Assembly (NCBI RefSeq): GCF_030362795.1 | Contig: NZ_JAUCBM010000001.1 | Location: 868,001-932,000 of the forward strand | Length of the DNA stretch: 64,000 bases | Reading direction: 5' to 3' | Source: Pseudochrobactrum kiredjianiae | GTDB lineage: Bacteria > Pseudomonadota > Alphaproteobacteria > Rhizobiales > Rhizobiaceae | Shown here: one piece after another, positions 44,191-54,004 of the stretch | Layout of the letters: each line of letters starts with the position of its first letter | Numbering within the stretch: the first letter of the stretch is position 1 | Translations under genes and position numbers: made by a program | Notes under the pieces: model-generated | The model's database searches: none | Told to the model about the DNA's origin: nothing | Seen by the model: only the letters and a program-made list of their open reading frames with translations

Positions 44191-45723
44191 ATGTATACTC
44201 TGCAAGAATTAGCCCAAAAAGCCAAAGCCACGCCTGTTGCAACGCGCGGGGACGAGAGTGTTTTGCATGGGCAGACAGAGATGCAGCCTGCAACTTCTGC
44301 GGTCTCCTTTGATAGTCTTCCGCCCGTAGTCCGTGCTCAGGGATGGGTTTTTCCGTCCATCGGACTCTCAGATATTATCAATTGGTTATTGCGTTATTGG
44401 CTCTTGATTTTGCTTATGGCGGTATTGGGTGCGGCTGCCGGTATTGCTTTTGGTAAAACCGCTAAACCACGCTTTACAGCCGGTACAGATATATTGGTCT
44501 CTCCGTCCAATTTGCAGTTGGTGCCAAACGATGTTTTCGCAACCAGCATGCAGGCTGAAAGTCAGCTGATGGATGTTGAGAGCAAACTTCGGGTGCTGAC
44601 ATCCGGTAATGTGCTGCAACGTGTGGTTGATGAACTGAAATTGCAGGATGACCCGGAGTTTAACGGAACAGAAACTGGCCTGCTTTCCGGATTTCTTGGC
44701 GGGGCTAAGAAGGATGCCGATAGTATTGATCCTGAGAAGGCAAAGAATATTTCTGCCTTGCGTGAACTGTCCTCCCGCATTGATGCGCGCCGCCCTGAAC
44801 GCTCCTATTTGATTAATCTATCCGCATGGGCGCGGGAACCGGAAAAAGCCGTATTGCTGGCGAATGCAACTGCGAAAGCTTTTCAGGAAGAAGTTGCCCA
44901 AAATGAGCAGGATGGCGCAGCCCGTGCAGCCCGCGCTCTGATCGAGCCTTTGAATGAATTAAAACAGGCTGCCACTGAAGCGGAAATAAAAGTTGCACAA
45001 TTCCGTAACGCGCAAGGTTTGCAAACCGGTAATGCCGGCGGTCTGGTCAGTGAGCAGGCTCTGACTGAAACCAACTCGCAGCTTGTCGGCGCTCTGAGCC
45101 GTCAGGCGGAAGCTAAATCGCGTTATGATGAACTGACGAGTGCAAAAAATCAGGCGCTTGATCCGTCCGCCACATTGCAATCGGCAACGCTGACTGCCCT
45201 GCGTACTCAATATGCAACTTTGAAGCAGCGTGTGGATGCAATGGCGATGACCTATGGGCCGCGCTATCCTGAGCTGGTGAGCGCGCAGTCGCAGTTGTCT
45301 GGATTGCAGGCGCAAATTTCGCAGGAAACATCACGGATTTTGCGGGCTGCAAAGCTTGATCTTGAACAGGCAAATTCAGTGGTTGAGACATTACGCAGAC
45401 AAACCGAAACCGCGCGTTCTGCGGTATCTCTTGATACCGATGCGCAGGTGACGCTAAATGATCTGGAGCGGGATCGCTTGGCTAAGACAACATTGTATCA
45501 GACTTATCTGACCCGTGCACAGGAGATTGCCCAGCGCCAGCAGATTGATACGACTAATATTCGCATTGTTTCAACAGCTTTGCCGCCGAAAAGCCGCTCA
45601 TGGCCCCCTGGCACTGCTTTGCTCACGATTGCCGGTGCCATGGTCGGTGGCGGGATGGGTGGCGGACTGGCGTTGTTGTTCGGTTTTGTAGGCGCTATGC
45701 GCAGGCAACGGCGTGTTCTTTAA
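44191..45723 (+). CDS. Wzz/GumC-type polysaccharide chain-length determinant
   Basis: A 510-residue polysaccharide co-polymerase. The first membrane helix is at ~65-92 ('WLLRYWLLILLMAVLGAAAG'), the second near the C-terminus ('PPGTALLTIAGAMVGGGMGGGLALLF'). Between them is a long periplasmic coiled-coil region ('LIEPLNELKQAATEAEIKVAQFR', 'NSVVETLRRQTETARSAV') with 'LFQTYLTRAQEIAQRQQIDTTNIRIVS'-like PCP end block. The cytoplasmic tyrosine kinase domain of BY-kinases is absent (only ~15 residues after the last helix), so the kinase must be separate or missing. It sets chain length together with the adjacent polymerase. Confidence 0.88.
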   Translation: MYTLQELAQKAKATPVATRGDESVLHGQTEMQPATSAVSFDSLPPVVRAQGWVFPSIGLSDIINWLLRYWLLILLMAVLGAAAGIAFGKTAKPRFTAGTDILVSPSNLQLVPNDVFATSMQAESQLMDVESKLRVLTSGNVLQRVVDELKLQDDPEFNGTETGLLSGFLGGAKKDADSIDPEKAKNISALRELSSRIDARRPERSYLINLSAWAREPEKAVLLANATAKAFQEEVAQNEQDGAARAARALIEPLNELKQAATEAEIKVAQFRNAQGLQTGNAGGLVSEQALTETNSQLVGALSRQAEAKSRYDELTSAKNQALDPSATLQSATLTALRTQYATLKQRVDAMAMTYGPRYPELVSAQSQLSGLQAQISQETSRILRAAKLDLEQANSVVETLRRQTETARSAVSLDTDAQVTLNDLERDRLAKTTLYQTYLTRAQEIAQRQQIDTTNIRIVSTALPPKSRSWPPGTALLTIAGAMVGGGMGGGLALLFGFVGAMRRQRRVL

Positions 45724-45764
45724 ATGAATGTGTTTGGCTGATAACTGAAGAAGACATTTAGCAT

Positions 45765-47105
45765 ATGCGTGTAGGCACTATTGCGAATTCGACCAAAACA
45801 AAAAATATATTTCCTGCAACTTTGTTTATACTGCAGTTTTTATATTTGTGGGTATCAGTAGATCCCTATGTTGAGGTAAATGCAAATGGCTCAGAAAATA
45901 CTTCAAGCCTGATCAATCAATTTTCTGTATTATTACTTTTTACTGGTGTGATTTACTATATAAGAATTAGTCCGTTAAAGGGGTTAATATTACAGCCAAG
46001 AGTGCTGATGGTGCTGCTGATTTTATGGATGGTACTGGCTGCATGGTTTTCCAATGAGCGCACGGATTCTTTTAAGCAGGTCATTCTTTCCTTAATTTTG
46101 CTGATAAATGCCTCGGTGTTTTTGCTCTTACCACGCTCAGAAGAGCAGTTTGCTAAAATGGTTATGGCAGGGCTGTTGATTATGCTGGGATTTGCATATT
46201 TCGGCGTGTTGTTTAAGCCATTACAAGCCATTCATCAGTTTAGTACGGAATTGGGTGACGAGCAGCAGGGCAATTGGCGTGGCCATTTTGCTCATAAAAA
46301 TGTTGCCGCAGCGGCCATGTTGATCTCCTCTTGCTATGGGCTTTATCTAAAGGATAAAGGTTTCCGCCTGGCAGGCTGGCTGATTTTATTTTTCTCTGCA
46401 ATTTTCTTGACGCATACTGGCGGCAAAACCTCTACTGCTATGCTGCCACTGATTTTGCTGATTGCTTTTGTGTTTGAGAGAATACGATGGCTGCGTTGGC
46501 CAATTGTTGTGGGCGGCGTGTTGCTGATCAATTTTTTGACTGTTGGTGCAGCGTTGATACCGGCAGTTTATGATTTCCTCGAATCCTTAGGAATTGATGC
46601 CAGTTTTACCAATCGTGCCGATATCTGGCGGTTTGCGGTCAATGCAATCGCTGACAAGCCGTTTCTTGGTCATGGTCTGCACGGTTATTGGCAGACTGAG
46701 CGATTGATCAATAATGATACGGTTGAAAACTGGTCGCCAAGAGCATTTAATGGCCATAATGCTTGGGTCGATGCCCTTATTAATCTGGGGGTTGTTGGTT
46801 TTGTCTTGATTGTTATCTGGGTGATCTTTTTGCCTTTGATTTATATCAGGCGCATAACAAAACGTAATTTATATTCGCCACTTGTGCGATTATACGTTCG
46901 TATTTGGCTTTTTGCTGTGTTTTCAAGCGCGATGGAAAGTGCATTCTTTGAGACTGGCAGCTTGTTATGGTTTAGTTGTATGATGGCTATATTTGGCATG
47001 CGTTTGCAGGCGTTTGCTCTTCCGCAATCAGGCAAATCAGCAATGGTAAGTGTTGAAAATGAGCCGACTGACCTCTCAAAGGACAGTATAGGAGTGAAGC
47101 AGTGA
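45765..47105 (+). CDS. O-antigen ligase/Wzy-type polymerase
   Basis: A 446-residue protein with about twelve membrane helices, of the Wzy_C/O-antigen ligase family. The large periplasmic loop contains 'GDEQQGNWRGHFAHKNVAAAAML' and, further on, 'SFTNRADIWRFAVNAIADKPFLGHGLHGYW', where the R-x-x-x-W and H/G pattern (quoted in part) is the active-loop signature. It either polymerises repeat units (Wzy) or ligates them to a carrier; the neighbouring Wzz favours polymerase. Its stop overlaps the next gene's GTG start by 4 bases (GTGA). Confidence 0.85.
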   Translation: MRVGTIANSTKTKNIFPATLFILQFLYLWVSVDPYVEVNANGSENTSSLINQFSVLLLFTGVIYYIRISPLKGLILQPRVLMVLLILWMVLAAWFSNERTDSFKQVILSLILLINASVFLLLPRSEEQFAKMVMAGLLIMLGFAYFGVLFKPLQAIHQFSTELGDEQQGNWRGHFAHKNVAAAAMLISSCYGLYLKDKGFRLAGWLILFFSAIFLTHTGGKTSTAMLPLILLIAFVFERIRWLRWPIVVGGVLLINFLTVGAALIPAVYDFLESLGIDASFTNRADIWRFAVNAIADKPFLGHGLHGYWQTERLINNDTVENWSPRAFNGHNAWVDALINLGVVGFVLIVIWVIFLPLIYIRRITKRNLYSPLVRLYVRIWLFAVFSSAMESAFFETGSLLWFSCMMAIFGMRLQAFALPQSGKSAMVSVENEPTDLSKDSIGVKQ

Positions 47106-47881
47106 GGCATAAAATCCAATATTGGATGGGACGCATACAGGCGCATTTAATGCGTCGCTTTGCACCTAAAACACTGCATGTAACATCGGCGCGAGCGGTG
47201 ATCTCATTTACTTTTGATGATGTGCCGGATAGCACTCTGTATTATGGTGCAACCATTCTGGAAAAATATGGCTTGCGCGGCACATTTTATATCGCAGGTC
47301 ATCTTGCGGGTACATCGGAAACGACACGACAGCTTATTAATGAAAACGGGATAGCCGAGCTTGCAGAGCGTGACCATGAGATCGGCTGCCATACTTATTC
47401 GCATCCGAATATTGCGACATTGAGCGGCGCGCAGTTGCAAAGTGAAACGGATCAGAACCGGGCATTTTTAAATAGGGTGCTAGATAAGCATCAAGGGAAG
47501 GCCGGATCGCAACTGAATTTTGCTTATCCCTATAATGCCGTTTCCTATTTTGCCTATCGGCGCATGGCGAAGAATTATCGCAGTTGCCGTGCCGGAGAAA
47601 ACCGGATTAATCGCGGCGCAACATGCCTGCAAATGTTGTTTGGCATGGAAATCGGCCGGCCAGACGAAGAAGTCACGCAACTAAAAGCGGAGATTGATGC
47701 GGTGAAAGCCCAGCCCGGTTGGCTGATCTTTTTCACACATGATATTTCGGAAACGCCAACGCCTTATGGTTGCACGCCTGCTGCTTTTGAAAGACTGGTG
47801 CAATATGCAGTGCAAAGTGGCTGTGAGATTTTAACGGTTAATGAAGCGCTGAATAGTTATCAATCGGTGCAAGCAGCCTGA
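47102..47881 (+). CDS. NodB-type polysaccharide deacetylase
   Basis: A 259-residue protein starting with GTG at 47102 that overlaps the polymerase stop, with AGGAG upstream. The NodB homology domain shows 'VISFTFDDVPDSTLYYGATIL' (motif 1, TFDD with catalytic and metal aspartates), 'EIGCHTYSHPNIATL' (motif 2, H-x3-H), and 'LNFAYPYNAVS' (motif 3, usually RxPY but here AYPY with the Arg replaced). The later 'WLIFFTHDISETPTPYG' gives motif 5. It removes N- or O-acetyl groups from sugar residues. No signal peptide is evident, so it may act in the cytoplasm on lipid-linked sugars. Confidence 0.85.
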   Translation: MRHKIQYWMGRIQAHLMRRFAPKTLHVTSARAVISFTFDDVPDSTLYYGATILEKYGLRGTFYIAGHLAGTSETTRQLINENGIAELAERDHEIGCHTYSHPNIATLSGAQLQSETDQNRAFLNRVLDKHQGKAGSQLNFAYPYNAVSYFAYRRMAKNYRSCRAGENRINRGATCLQMLFGMEIGRPDEEVTQLKAEIDAVKAQPGWLIFFTHDISETPTPYGCTPAAFERLVQYAVQSGCEILTVNEALNSYQSVQAA

Positions 47882-47931
47882 GAAGCATTGTTTGTGCTGT
47901 ATGATATTTTCCTGCTATTTGAGGAAGCCTG

Positions 47932-49176
47932 ATGAGTTCTGATATGACGCAACTGCGTTTGCTTGCCATTAATAATTATTTTTACCGGCGTGGCGGTGCA
48001 GAAGCGATCTTTCTGGATCATATGAGCCTGTTCGAGGAAATCGGCTGGGAAGCTATTCCGTTTGCTATGCAGCATCCGGAGAATTTGCCGTCAGACTGGT
48101 CGCGCTATTTCGTGTCTGAGATTGAATATGGTCGTGAAAGCTCGGCACTTACAAAGGTGAAACAGGCGGCAAAAGTCATTTATTCCCGCGAGGCACAGCA
48201 AAATCTGAGCCGGTTGCTGGAGACTGCAAAGCCGAATATTGCCCATGCCCATAATGTTTATCACCATTTGTCGCCGTCGATTTTTGCCACGTTGAAGCAG
48301 CATAATATTCCGGTTGTGATGACAGTTCATGATCTCAAACTGGCCTGTCCCGCTTATAAAATGCTGGTTGACGGGCATGTTTGCGAGCAGTGCAAGGGTG
48401 GGCGGATTTACAATGTCGTCGCCAATCGGTGCATCAAAGGCTCACTACCATTGAGCGGGTTGGTTTTTGTGGAAACCGCAATCCATCGTATGCTCGGGCT
48501 TTATCGCAATAAGGTTGACCGTTTTGTGGTGCCGAGCCGTTTCTACCGTGAAAAGCTGATCGAATGGGGCTGGCCGCCAGAACAGCTGGTCTATATCCCG
48601 AACTTTGTGGAAACAGATCATCTGAAACCGGTCTATGAGGCGCAGGATTATCTTCTTTTTGCGGGTCGCCTTGCTCCGGAAAAGGGACTGAAAACGCTGA
48701 TCCATGCAGCGACAAAATCCGATGTTAAGCTGGTGATTGCAGGTACCGGTCCCGATGAAACGGAGCTGAAAGAACTGGCAACAGAACTCAATGCGCCGGT
48801 AACTTTCGCCGGTTATGTGACGGGCGAAAAACTGCACCGGCTGATCGGCGAGGCGAGGGCACTGGTGCTGCCATCTGAATGGTATGAAAATGCGCCGGTG
48901 AGTATTCTCGAGGCCTATGCGCTGGGTACGCCGGTAATCGGTGCGCGGATCGGCGGTATTCCGGAAATGATCCGAGAAGGTGAAACCGGCTTGATTGCGG
49001 AGGCTGGCAATGCAGAAGATTTGGCAAAACAGCTAAGTCATATGGCGGCTTTGCCGGTTGCAGAGCGTAATGCCATGGGGCTTGCAGGACGCGCGTGGGT
49101 TTTGAATGAGTTCTCGGCTGAAGCTTATCGCAATCGAATGCTGGAACTCTATGCCACGCTTGGAGTAAGCACATGA
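47932..49176 (+). CDS. GT4 family glycosyltransferase
   Basis: A 414-residue GT-B enzyme. The N-terminal half begins 'LLAINNYFYRRGGAEAIFLDHMSLFEE' and binds acceptor; the C-terminal half has 'LLFAGRLAPEKGLKTLIHAATKSDVKLVIAGTGPDE' (donor-binding) and the retaining-type 'PSEWYENAPVSILEAYALGTPVIGARIGGIPEMI' EX7E block with its catalytic glutamates. 'CPAYKMLVDGHVCEQCKGGRIYN' is a cysteine-rich insert typical of a subset of this family. It is followed by another GT4 gene with an ATGA overlap. Confidence 0.9.
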   Translation: MSSDMTQLRLLAINNYFYRRGGAEAIFLDHMSLFEEIGWEAIPFAMQHPENLPSDWSRYFVSEIEYGRESSALTKVKQAAKVIYSREAQQNLSRLLETAKPNIAHAHNVYHHLSPSIFATLKQHNIPVVMTVHDLKLACPAYKMLVDGHVCEQCKGGRIYNVVANRCIKGSLPLSGLVFVETAIHRMLGLYRNKVDRFVVPSRFYREKLIEWGWPPEQLVYIPNFVETDHLKPVYEAQDYLLFAGRLAPEKGLKTLIHAATKSDVKLVIAGTGPDETELKELATELNAPVTFAGYVTGEKLHRLIGEARALVLPSEWYENAPVSILEAYALGTPVIGARIGGIPEMIREGETGLIAEAGNAEDLAKQLSHMAALPVAERNAMGLAGRAWVLNEFSAEAYRNRMLELYATLGVST

Positions 49177-50300
49177 CTAAGCGCCCCAAAGTGATGATGC
49201 TGGGCTTGCGCGGTGTGCCGCATGTGCAGGGTGGCGTGGAAAAGCATGTGGAAGAGCTAGCCCGTGTCTTTGTTGAAAAAGGTTGGGATGTCGAAGTGTT
49301 GGGCCGCAAACCCTATCTGACACAGAAAAAGCCCTATCAGTGGGAAGGTGTGCAGGTTACGCCGCTCTGGGCACCGCTTTCAACCAAGTTTGAAGCGATT
49401 GCCCATACCTTTCTCGGTGTTTTGGTCGCGGCTATAAGGCGGCCGGATATTTTGCATATTCATGCGATTGGTCCCGCTTTACTGACACCCTTGGCGCGGT
49501 TATTGGGCTTAAAAACAGTCGTGACCCATCATGGTTTTGATTATAATCGCGACAAATGGGGCGGGCTTGCCCGCAAAATGCTGAAAACCGGTGAGTGGGC
49601 AGGTATGCGCTTTGCCAGTGAGCGGATTGCTGTTTCCCGTCATATCGTTGAGACAATGGCGGAGCGCTATCATGTATCAGCGCAGTTTATTCCCAATGGT
49701 GTGACCTTACGCGAAAGTGCCGGCACAAGCGAAGTCCTGCAGCAGTTTGGTTTGATCGAGAAGCAATATGTGGTCATGGTCGCCCGTATTGTGCCGGAGA
49801 AAAACCAGCACGATTTGATTGCGGCCTTTGCTGCGATGCAGGCTGATGGGTTCCACACGGATAAAAAGCTGGCGATTGTCGGTGCAGCGGATCATCAGTC
49901 GCCCTATGTGGATCAGGTGAAAGCTCTCGCCGCCAAAACGCCTAATGTTATGCTGACAGGAATGCAGCGCGGCGATGATCTGGCAGCTCTTTACCGCAAT
50001 GCAGCGCTTTTTGTTTTGCCATCCAGCCATGAAGGCATGCCGATCGCGATGATGGAAGCGATGGGCTATGGCCTGCCGGTACTGGCAAGTAATATTACTG
50101 CTAATCTGGAGGTTGGTTTGCCGGAGGGGGATTATTTCCCGCTTGGCGATACGCAGGCCTTAGCAAGGCAGATGGCCGTGAAACTCGATCAGCCTTTCAG
50201 CCCTGAGCAGGCAAAAGCACAGAGTGCGGAAGTGGCGGCAACCTATGGCTGGTCAGGAATCGCCGATCAGACTTTGGCGGTTTATCAGCGTCTGATTTAA
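49173..50300 (+). CDS. GT4 family glycosyltransferase
   Basis: A 375-residue enzyme coupled to the preceding GT4 gene by ATGA. 'VMMLGLRGVPHVQGGVEKHVEELARVF' is the acceptor-side glycine loop; 'YVVMVARIVPEKNQHDLIAAFAAMQ' and 'ALFVLPSSHEGMPIAMMEAMGYGLPVLASNI' the donor side with EX7E (E in 'HEGMPIAMMEAMG'). It lacks signal peptide or membrane segment. Donor sugar unknown. Last gene of the plus-strand run that starts at the Wzz-like gene; a strong terminator follows at 50411. Confidence 0.9.
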   Translation: MTKRPKVMMLGLRGVPHVQGGVEKHVEELARVFVEKGWDVEVLGRKPYLTQKKPYQWEGVQVTPLWAPLSTKFEAIAHTFLGVLVAAIRRPDILHIHAIGPALLTPLARLLGLKTVVTHHGFDYNRDKWGGLARKMLKTGEWAGMRFASERIAVSRHIVETMAERYHVSAQFIPNGVTLRESAGTSEVLQQFGLIEKQYVVMVARIVPEKNQHDLIAAFAAMQADGFHTDKKLAIVGAADHQSPYVDQVKALAAKTPNVMLTGMQRGDDLAALYRNAALFVLPSSHEGMPIAMMEAMGYGLPVLASNITANLEVGLPEGDYFPLGDTQALARQMAVKLDQPFSPEQAKAQSAEVAATYGWSGIADQTLAVYQRLI

Positions 50301-50410
50301 GCCTTGCTTGTCAGATCAGGCAAAAAGCAGTGAATTTCGAGCTTTGCTTTTGCATTATCTCAAGATGAATTAATGCGGTATGCTCATGATGCGCTCGATC
50401 TGAGGGCAAT

Positions 50411-50438
50411 AAAAAAGGCGCCGAATGGCGCCTTTTTT
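50411..50438. terminator. Bidirectional terminator
   Basis: AAAAAAGGCGCC pairs with GGCGCCTTTTTT across GAAT. It closes the polysaccharide run (plus) and gcrA (minus). Confidence 0.93.
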
Positions 50439-50454
50439 ATTTAATCTGTTCCGT

Positions 50455-51018
50455 TTAGCGGGCGCGACGGCGCTCTGCTGTCGGCTGGAAAGCCAGCTTG
50501 GAATGATAGCTGCAATACGGGCTGGATTCACCGGATTCATGACCACAAAAATGGAAGTCGTCATGAAGCGGATCGCCAACCGGCCATTTGCATGTGCGTT
50601 CGGTCAGCTGCAGCAGGGTCAGGTGACGCGAAATAGGCACCACAACATTTTCATTCGAGCGAATGATTGGTGCTGCAACGGCATCTGTTAAAATCTCGGC
50701 CTGCAGCGCTGCGCTGCCAGAGGATTTCATGACTGTTGCACGTGGTGCAGCCGGACTGGCGCTAACACTGGCAGCAGACATGCTGCTGACATTGGAGGTC
50801 GTTGCTGACCGTGGTGTTGCGACCGGTGCGGGTGCCGGTTTTTTGCTACGTGGCGCGGCAGTGGTGGTTTTGCCGCGTCCGGAGAGTTTAAGGCGGTGCA
50901 CTTTGCCGATCACCGCATTACGGCTTACGCCACCCAGCTGGGCTGCGATCTGACTTGCACTCAGACCTTCACTCCACAACTTCTTGAGAAGCTCGACGCG
51001 TTCATCTGTCCAGTTCAT
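50455..51018 (-). CDS. gcrA: GcrA cell cycle regulator
   Basis: A 187-residue protein. GcrA binds sigma-70 RNA polymerase at promoters with methylated GANTC sites, linking replication and CcrM methylation to gene expression in Alphaproteobacteria. The N-terminal DNA-binding domain is unmistakable: 'MNWTDERVELLKKLWSEGLSASQIAAQLGGVSRNAVIGKVHRLKLSGRGK' (quoted in parts). The middle is low-complexity Ala/Pro/Ser, and the C-terminal ~55 residues carry 'CKWPVGDP' and 'FHFCGHE', the sigma-binding SID-type domain with its cysteine pair. Confidence 0.96.
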   Translation of the reverse strand: MNWTDERVELLKKLWSEGLSASQIAAQLGGVSRNAVIGKVHRLKLSGRGKTTTAAPRSKKPAPAPVATPRSATTSNVSSMSAASVSASPAAPRATVMKSSGSAALQAEILTDAVAAPIIRSNENVVVPISRHLTLLQLTERTCKWPVGDPLHDDFHFCGHESGESSPYCSYHSKLAFQPTAERRRAR

Positions 51019-51444
51019 TGTGGCTCAGGCTCCGTTCTTTATAATCTTATAGCGTCCGGCGTTCGTTTTTGCGGGCCCGTTCAAGCAGGCACCATATGTA
51101 CCGGACAGCTGGCGCTGTCGCACTAAATCTAGTCTTACTTTAATATGAAACTACCTTATGCAGGGACGCCATGACAAGCGCAGCGCCCTTTGCAGCATTG
51201 GTTTTCCCCAACCTTGGAGATCAGCGGGCATTTAATAGACCGCTTTTTTTTAATTACAAGGTTTTCGTGCAACACATGCGCGTTTATTTCATGGCAGTAG
51301 CGGCTGAAAATGATTATTCAGTCTTAAAAATGGTTTTAGCACAGTGGTTCCGCAATTTCAGCCTCTATAATAAATTTGTCTGTCAGCGACATTTTTGCGC
51401 ATTTTGATGGAGTTATTTTCCTGACTTGTCACAGGGGTCTTTGA
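51019..51444. other. Intergenic region upstream of argD
   Basis: Holds the gcrA promoter side. The plus-strand frame at 51171-51407 (78 codons) has no ribosome site and no family signal. No other structure seen until the argD promoter. Confidence 0.4.
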
Positions 51445-51473
51445 TTGACATTTAAATCATGGCGAACAATAGT
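51445..51473 (+). promoter_or_regulatory. Probable argD promoter
   Basis: TTGACA (51445-51450), 17-base spacer, AATAGT (51468-51473). A start near 51480 would put a hairpin at the first bases of the transcript. Confidence 0.5.
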
Positions 51474-51479
51474 GCATTG

Positions 51480-51608
51480 TCTAGCCGCCCTGAGGGCGGC
51501 TTTTTGATTTCATCTGCGCGCAACACCCGCTTTACCGGAGGGGAGTTTGAGAGAACTCACGGAGACCGGCGAAGATTGAGATGCTGCCCGCTTCAATTTA
51601 AAGGCTTT
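51480..51608 (+). promoter_or_regulatory. Structured 5' leader of argD
   Basis: The leader begins with the stem AGCCGCCCT / AGGGCGGCT followed by TTTTTG (51481-51505), which looks like an intrinsic terminator placed at the 5' end. A second stem follows: CCGG...CCGG enclosing GAGTT / AACTC near 51537-51575. These suggest attenuation or an RNA switch for arginine genes, though I recognise no known class. Confidence 0.5.
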
Positions 51609-51623
51609 GGAGGCCTTATTGGC

Positions 51624-52817
51624 ATGACGACTGCAAATGTGCACCCGCTTTACGACACCTATAATCGTGCAGCGTTGCGCTTTGAGCGAGGGGAAGGCGT
51701 TTGGCTGATTACAGAAGATGGCGATCGCTATCTTGATTTTGCGGCCGGAATTGCTGTGAACGCACTCGGCCACAGCCACCCTCATCTGGTAAAGACACTT
51801 CAGGATCAGGCTGCCAAATTGTGGCACCTGTCCAATGTTTATGAAGTGCCGGGTCAGGAACGCCTGGGTCAGCGCCTTGTCGATAATACATTTGCCGATA
51901 AAGTTTTCTTTACAAACTCGGGTGCCGAAGCTCTGGAATGCGCGATTAAAACCGCGCGCCGCTATCACTTTGTCAATGGCCAGCCTGAGCGTTACCGCGT
52001 TGTCACTTTTGATGGTGCTTTCCACGGCCGCACACTTGCAACCATTGCCGCGACCGGTCAGGCCAAATATCTCGAAGGTTTCGGTCCTAAGGTTGATGGC
52101 TTCGATCAGGTGCCTTTTGGTGATGAAGCTGCGTTACGCGCTGCCATTACACCTGAAACCGCTGCTGTTCTGCTCGAGCCTGTTCAGGGTGAAGGCGGCC
52201 TTCGTTCTGTCTCAACCGAATTTATGCGCCTTGTTCGTCAGATCTGTGATGAAAACGGCCTGCTGCTGATCCTGGATGAAGTGCAGACCGGCGTTGGTCG
52301 TACAGGTAAATTCTATGCTTATGAATGGACAGGCGTTACCCCTGACCTGATGGCAACCGCCAAAGGCATCGGCGGCGGCTTCCCGATGGGCGCATGTCTT
52401 GCAACTGCAGAAGCAGCCAAAGGCATGGTCGCAGGCGTACACGGCACTACTTATGGCGGCAATCCGCTGGCGATGGCCGTTGGTGAAGCTGTGCTGGATG
52501 TGATGCTGGCCGATGGTTTCTTCGATCATGTGAATGATATGGCATCGCAGTTCCGTCAGGGCATGGCGTCAATCATTGACCGTTTTCCGGACGTCTTCAC
52601 AGAAGTGCGCGGCAAGGGCCTGATGATCGGCCTGAAATGCGCTGTTCCGAATACTGATGTGATTACCGGTCTGCGCGCTGAGAAAATGCTCAGCGTCGGT
52701 GCGGGTGATAATGTTGTGCGCTTGCTGCCGCCGCTGACAGTAACGGCAGATGATATGCGTGAAGCCCTGAACCGGATTGAAAAGGTTGCAGCGAAGCTTT
52801 CAAAAGCTCCTGCATAA
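51624..52817 (+). CDS. argD: Acetylornithine aminotransferase
   Basis: A 397-residue class III PLP aminotransferase for arginine synthesis. The ATG at 51624 has GGAGG 10 bases upstream; the longer frame from 51459 reads leader sequence. Blocks: '[20 protein letters not shown]' (phosphate site), '[17 protein letters not shown]', '[21 protein letters not shown]' (DEVQTGxGRTG, the PLP-pyridine Asp) and '[16 protein letters not shown]' with the Schiff-base lysine. It transaminates N-acetylglutamate semialdehyde. argF follows 13 bases later, in the same operon. Confidence 0.96.
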   Translation: MTTANVHPLYDTYNRAALRFERGEGVWLITEDGDRYLDFAAGIAVNALGHSHPHLVKTLQDQAAKLWHLSNVYEVPGQERLGQRLVDNTFADKVFFTNSGAEALECAIKTARRYHFVNGQPERYRVVTFDGAFHGRTLATIAATGQAKYLEGFGPKVDGFDQVPFGDEAALRAAITPETAAVLLEPVQGEGGLRSVSTEFMRLVRQICDENGLLLILDEVQTGVGRTGKFYAYEWTGVTPDLMATAKGIGGGFPMGACLATAEAAKGMVAGVHGTTYGGNPLAMAVGEAVLDVMLADGFFDHVNDMASQFRQGMASIIDRFPDVFTEVRGKGLMIGLKCAVPNTDVITGLRAEKMLSVGAGDNVVRLLPPLTVTADDMREALNRIEKVAAKLSKAPA

Positions 52818-52830
52818 ACGGTGACTAATA

Positions 52831-53757
52831 ATGGCAAATGATAAGACTTTAAGGCATTTTACCGATCTCTCAGCAGTCAGCCCGCAGGATCTGCGCTTCA
52901 TCATGGATGAAGCGCGTGCCCGCAAAGAACGATTAAAAGCCGGTGAGCGCGATAAGCCGCTTGATGGCAAAGTTCTGGCAATGATTTTTGAAAAGCCGTC
53001 CACGCGAACCCGCGTCTCTTTTGATGTGGGCATGCGCCAGCTTGGTGGTGAAACCATCATGCTGACCGGTTCGGAAATGCAGCTTGGCCGCAGTGAAACC
53101 ATTGCGGACACGGCTAAAGTTCTGTCACGCTTTGTCGATGCCATTATGATCCGTACAACCTCCCATGAACGCATGCTCGAACTGGCAGAGCATGCGACCG
53201 TGCCGGTTATCAATGCGCTGACTGATGATACGCATCCATGTCAGATCATGGCTGATATTCTGACATTTGAAGAACATCGCGGGCCGATCAAAGGCCGCAC
53301 GGTCACATGGAGCGGTGACGGCAATAATGTGCTGCATTCCTTCATCGAGGCCGCAGCACAGTTCGATTTCCGTCTGAATATTGCAACACCTTCAGGCAGT
53401 GAGCCACTGCCGCGTTTTCTCGACTGGGCAAACAAACACGGTGGTAAAATTTTCTCGACCACCAGTGCGGAAAAGGCTGTGGCCGGTTCTGACTGTATCG
53501 TGACCGATACCTGGGTTTCGATGGGGCAGGAAGATAATGCACGCGGCAATAATGTATTTATGCCGTATCAGGTGAATGCTGATCTGATGGCGAAAGCCAA
53601 TAAAGATGCGCTGTTCATGCACTGTCTGCCGGCACATCGCGGTGAAGAAGTGACCGATGAAGTGATCGACGGCCCGCAATCGGTGGTCTTTGATGAAGCC
53701 GAAAACCGTATGCATGCGCAAAAGGCGATTTTGACCTGGTGCCTTGAAGGACGCTGA
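52831..53757 (+). CDS. argF: Ornithine carbamoyltransferase
   Basis: A 308-residue enzyme making citrulline from ornithine and carbamoyl phosphate. '[21 protein letters not shown]' carries the STRTR carbamoyl-phosphate motif; '[15 protein letters not shown]' the HPCQ motif; '[14 protein letters not shown]' and '[17 protein letters not shown]' with the catalytic Cys (HCLP) and the ornithine SMG-type loop. Length fits the anabolic type. It lies 13 bases after argD. Confidence 0.97.
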   Translation: MANDKTLRHFTDLSAVSPQDLRFIMDEARARKERLKAGERDKPLDGKVLAMIFEKPSTRTRVSFDVGMRQLGGETIMLTGSEMQLGRSETIADTAKVLSRFVDAIMIRTTSHERMLELAEHATVPVINALTDDTHPCQIMADILTFEEHRGPIKGRTVTWSGDGNNVLHSFIEAAAQFDFRLNIATPSGSEPLPRFLDWANKHGGKIFSTTSAEKAVAGSDCIVTDTWVSMGQEDNARGNNVFMPYQVNADLMAKANKDALFMHCLPAHRGEEVTDEVIDGPQSVVFDEAENRMHAQKAILTWCLEGR

Positions 53758-53780
53758 TCGCTTCTTATCTATAGAGCAGA

Positions 53781-53825
53781 GCATTTCCAGCAAAAGTGTA
53801 TAGCGGTTTTGCGTAGGATAATGCG
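53781..53825. repeat. Dispersed palindromic repeat, family C
   Basis: GCATTTCCAGCAAAA ... TTTTGCGTAGGATAATGC, with nested ends GCATT/AATGC and GCAAAA/TTTTGC. The copy at 62278-62322 matches 42 of 45 bases; a truncated form lies at 42576. Confidence 0.9.
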
Positions 53826-54004
53826 ACAAGCTAAAAAATAGAGAGCTTCCACTTAGGAAGCTCTCGGACTTCAGGATTGGTTTTCCGCTGATCCTGCCTT
53901 AAATATACATTTACGGCTTGCAGGTTTGTCAACAGCTTGCAGGCCGTATCTGATTTGTGGCGCAGTAATGCAGCCTCCGTGGCAGCCAATGAAAAGAGAT
54001 CGTT

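Noticed and set aside
51171-51407. Plus-strand ORF before argD
   Set aside because: No ribosome site or family; likely chance frame.
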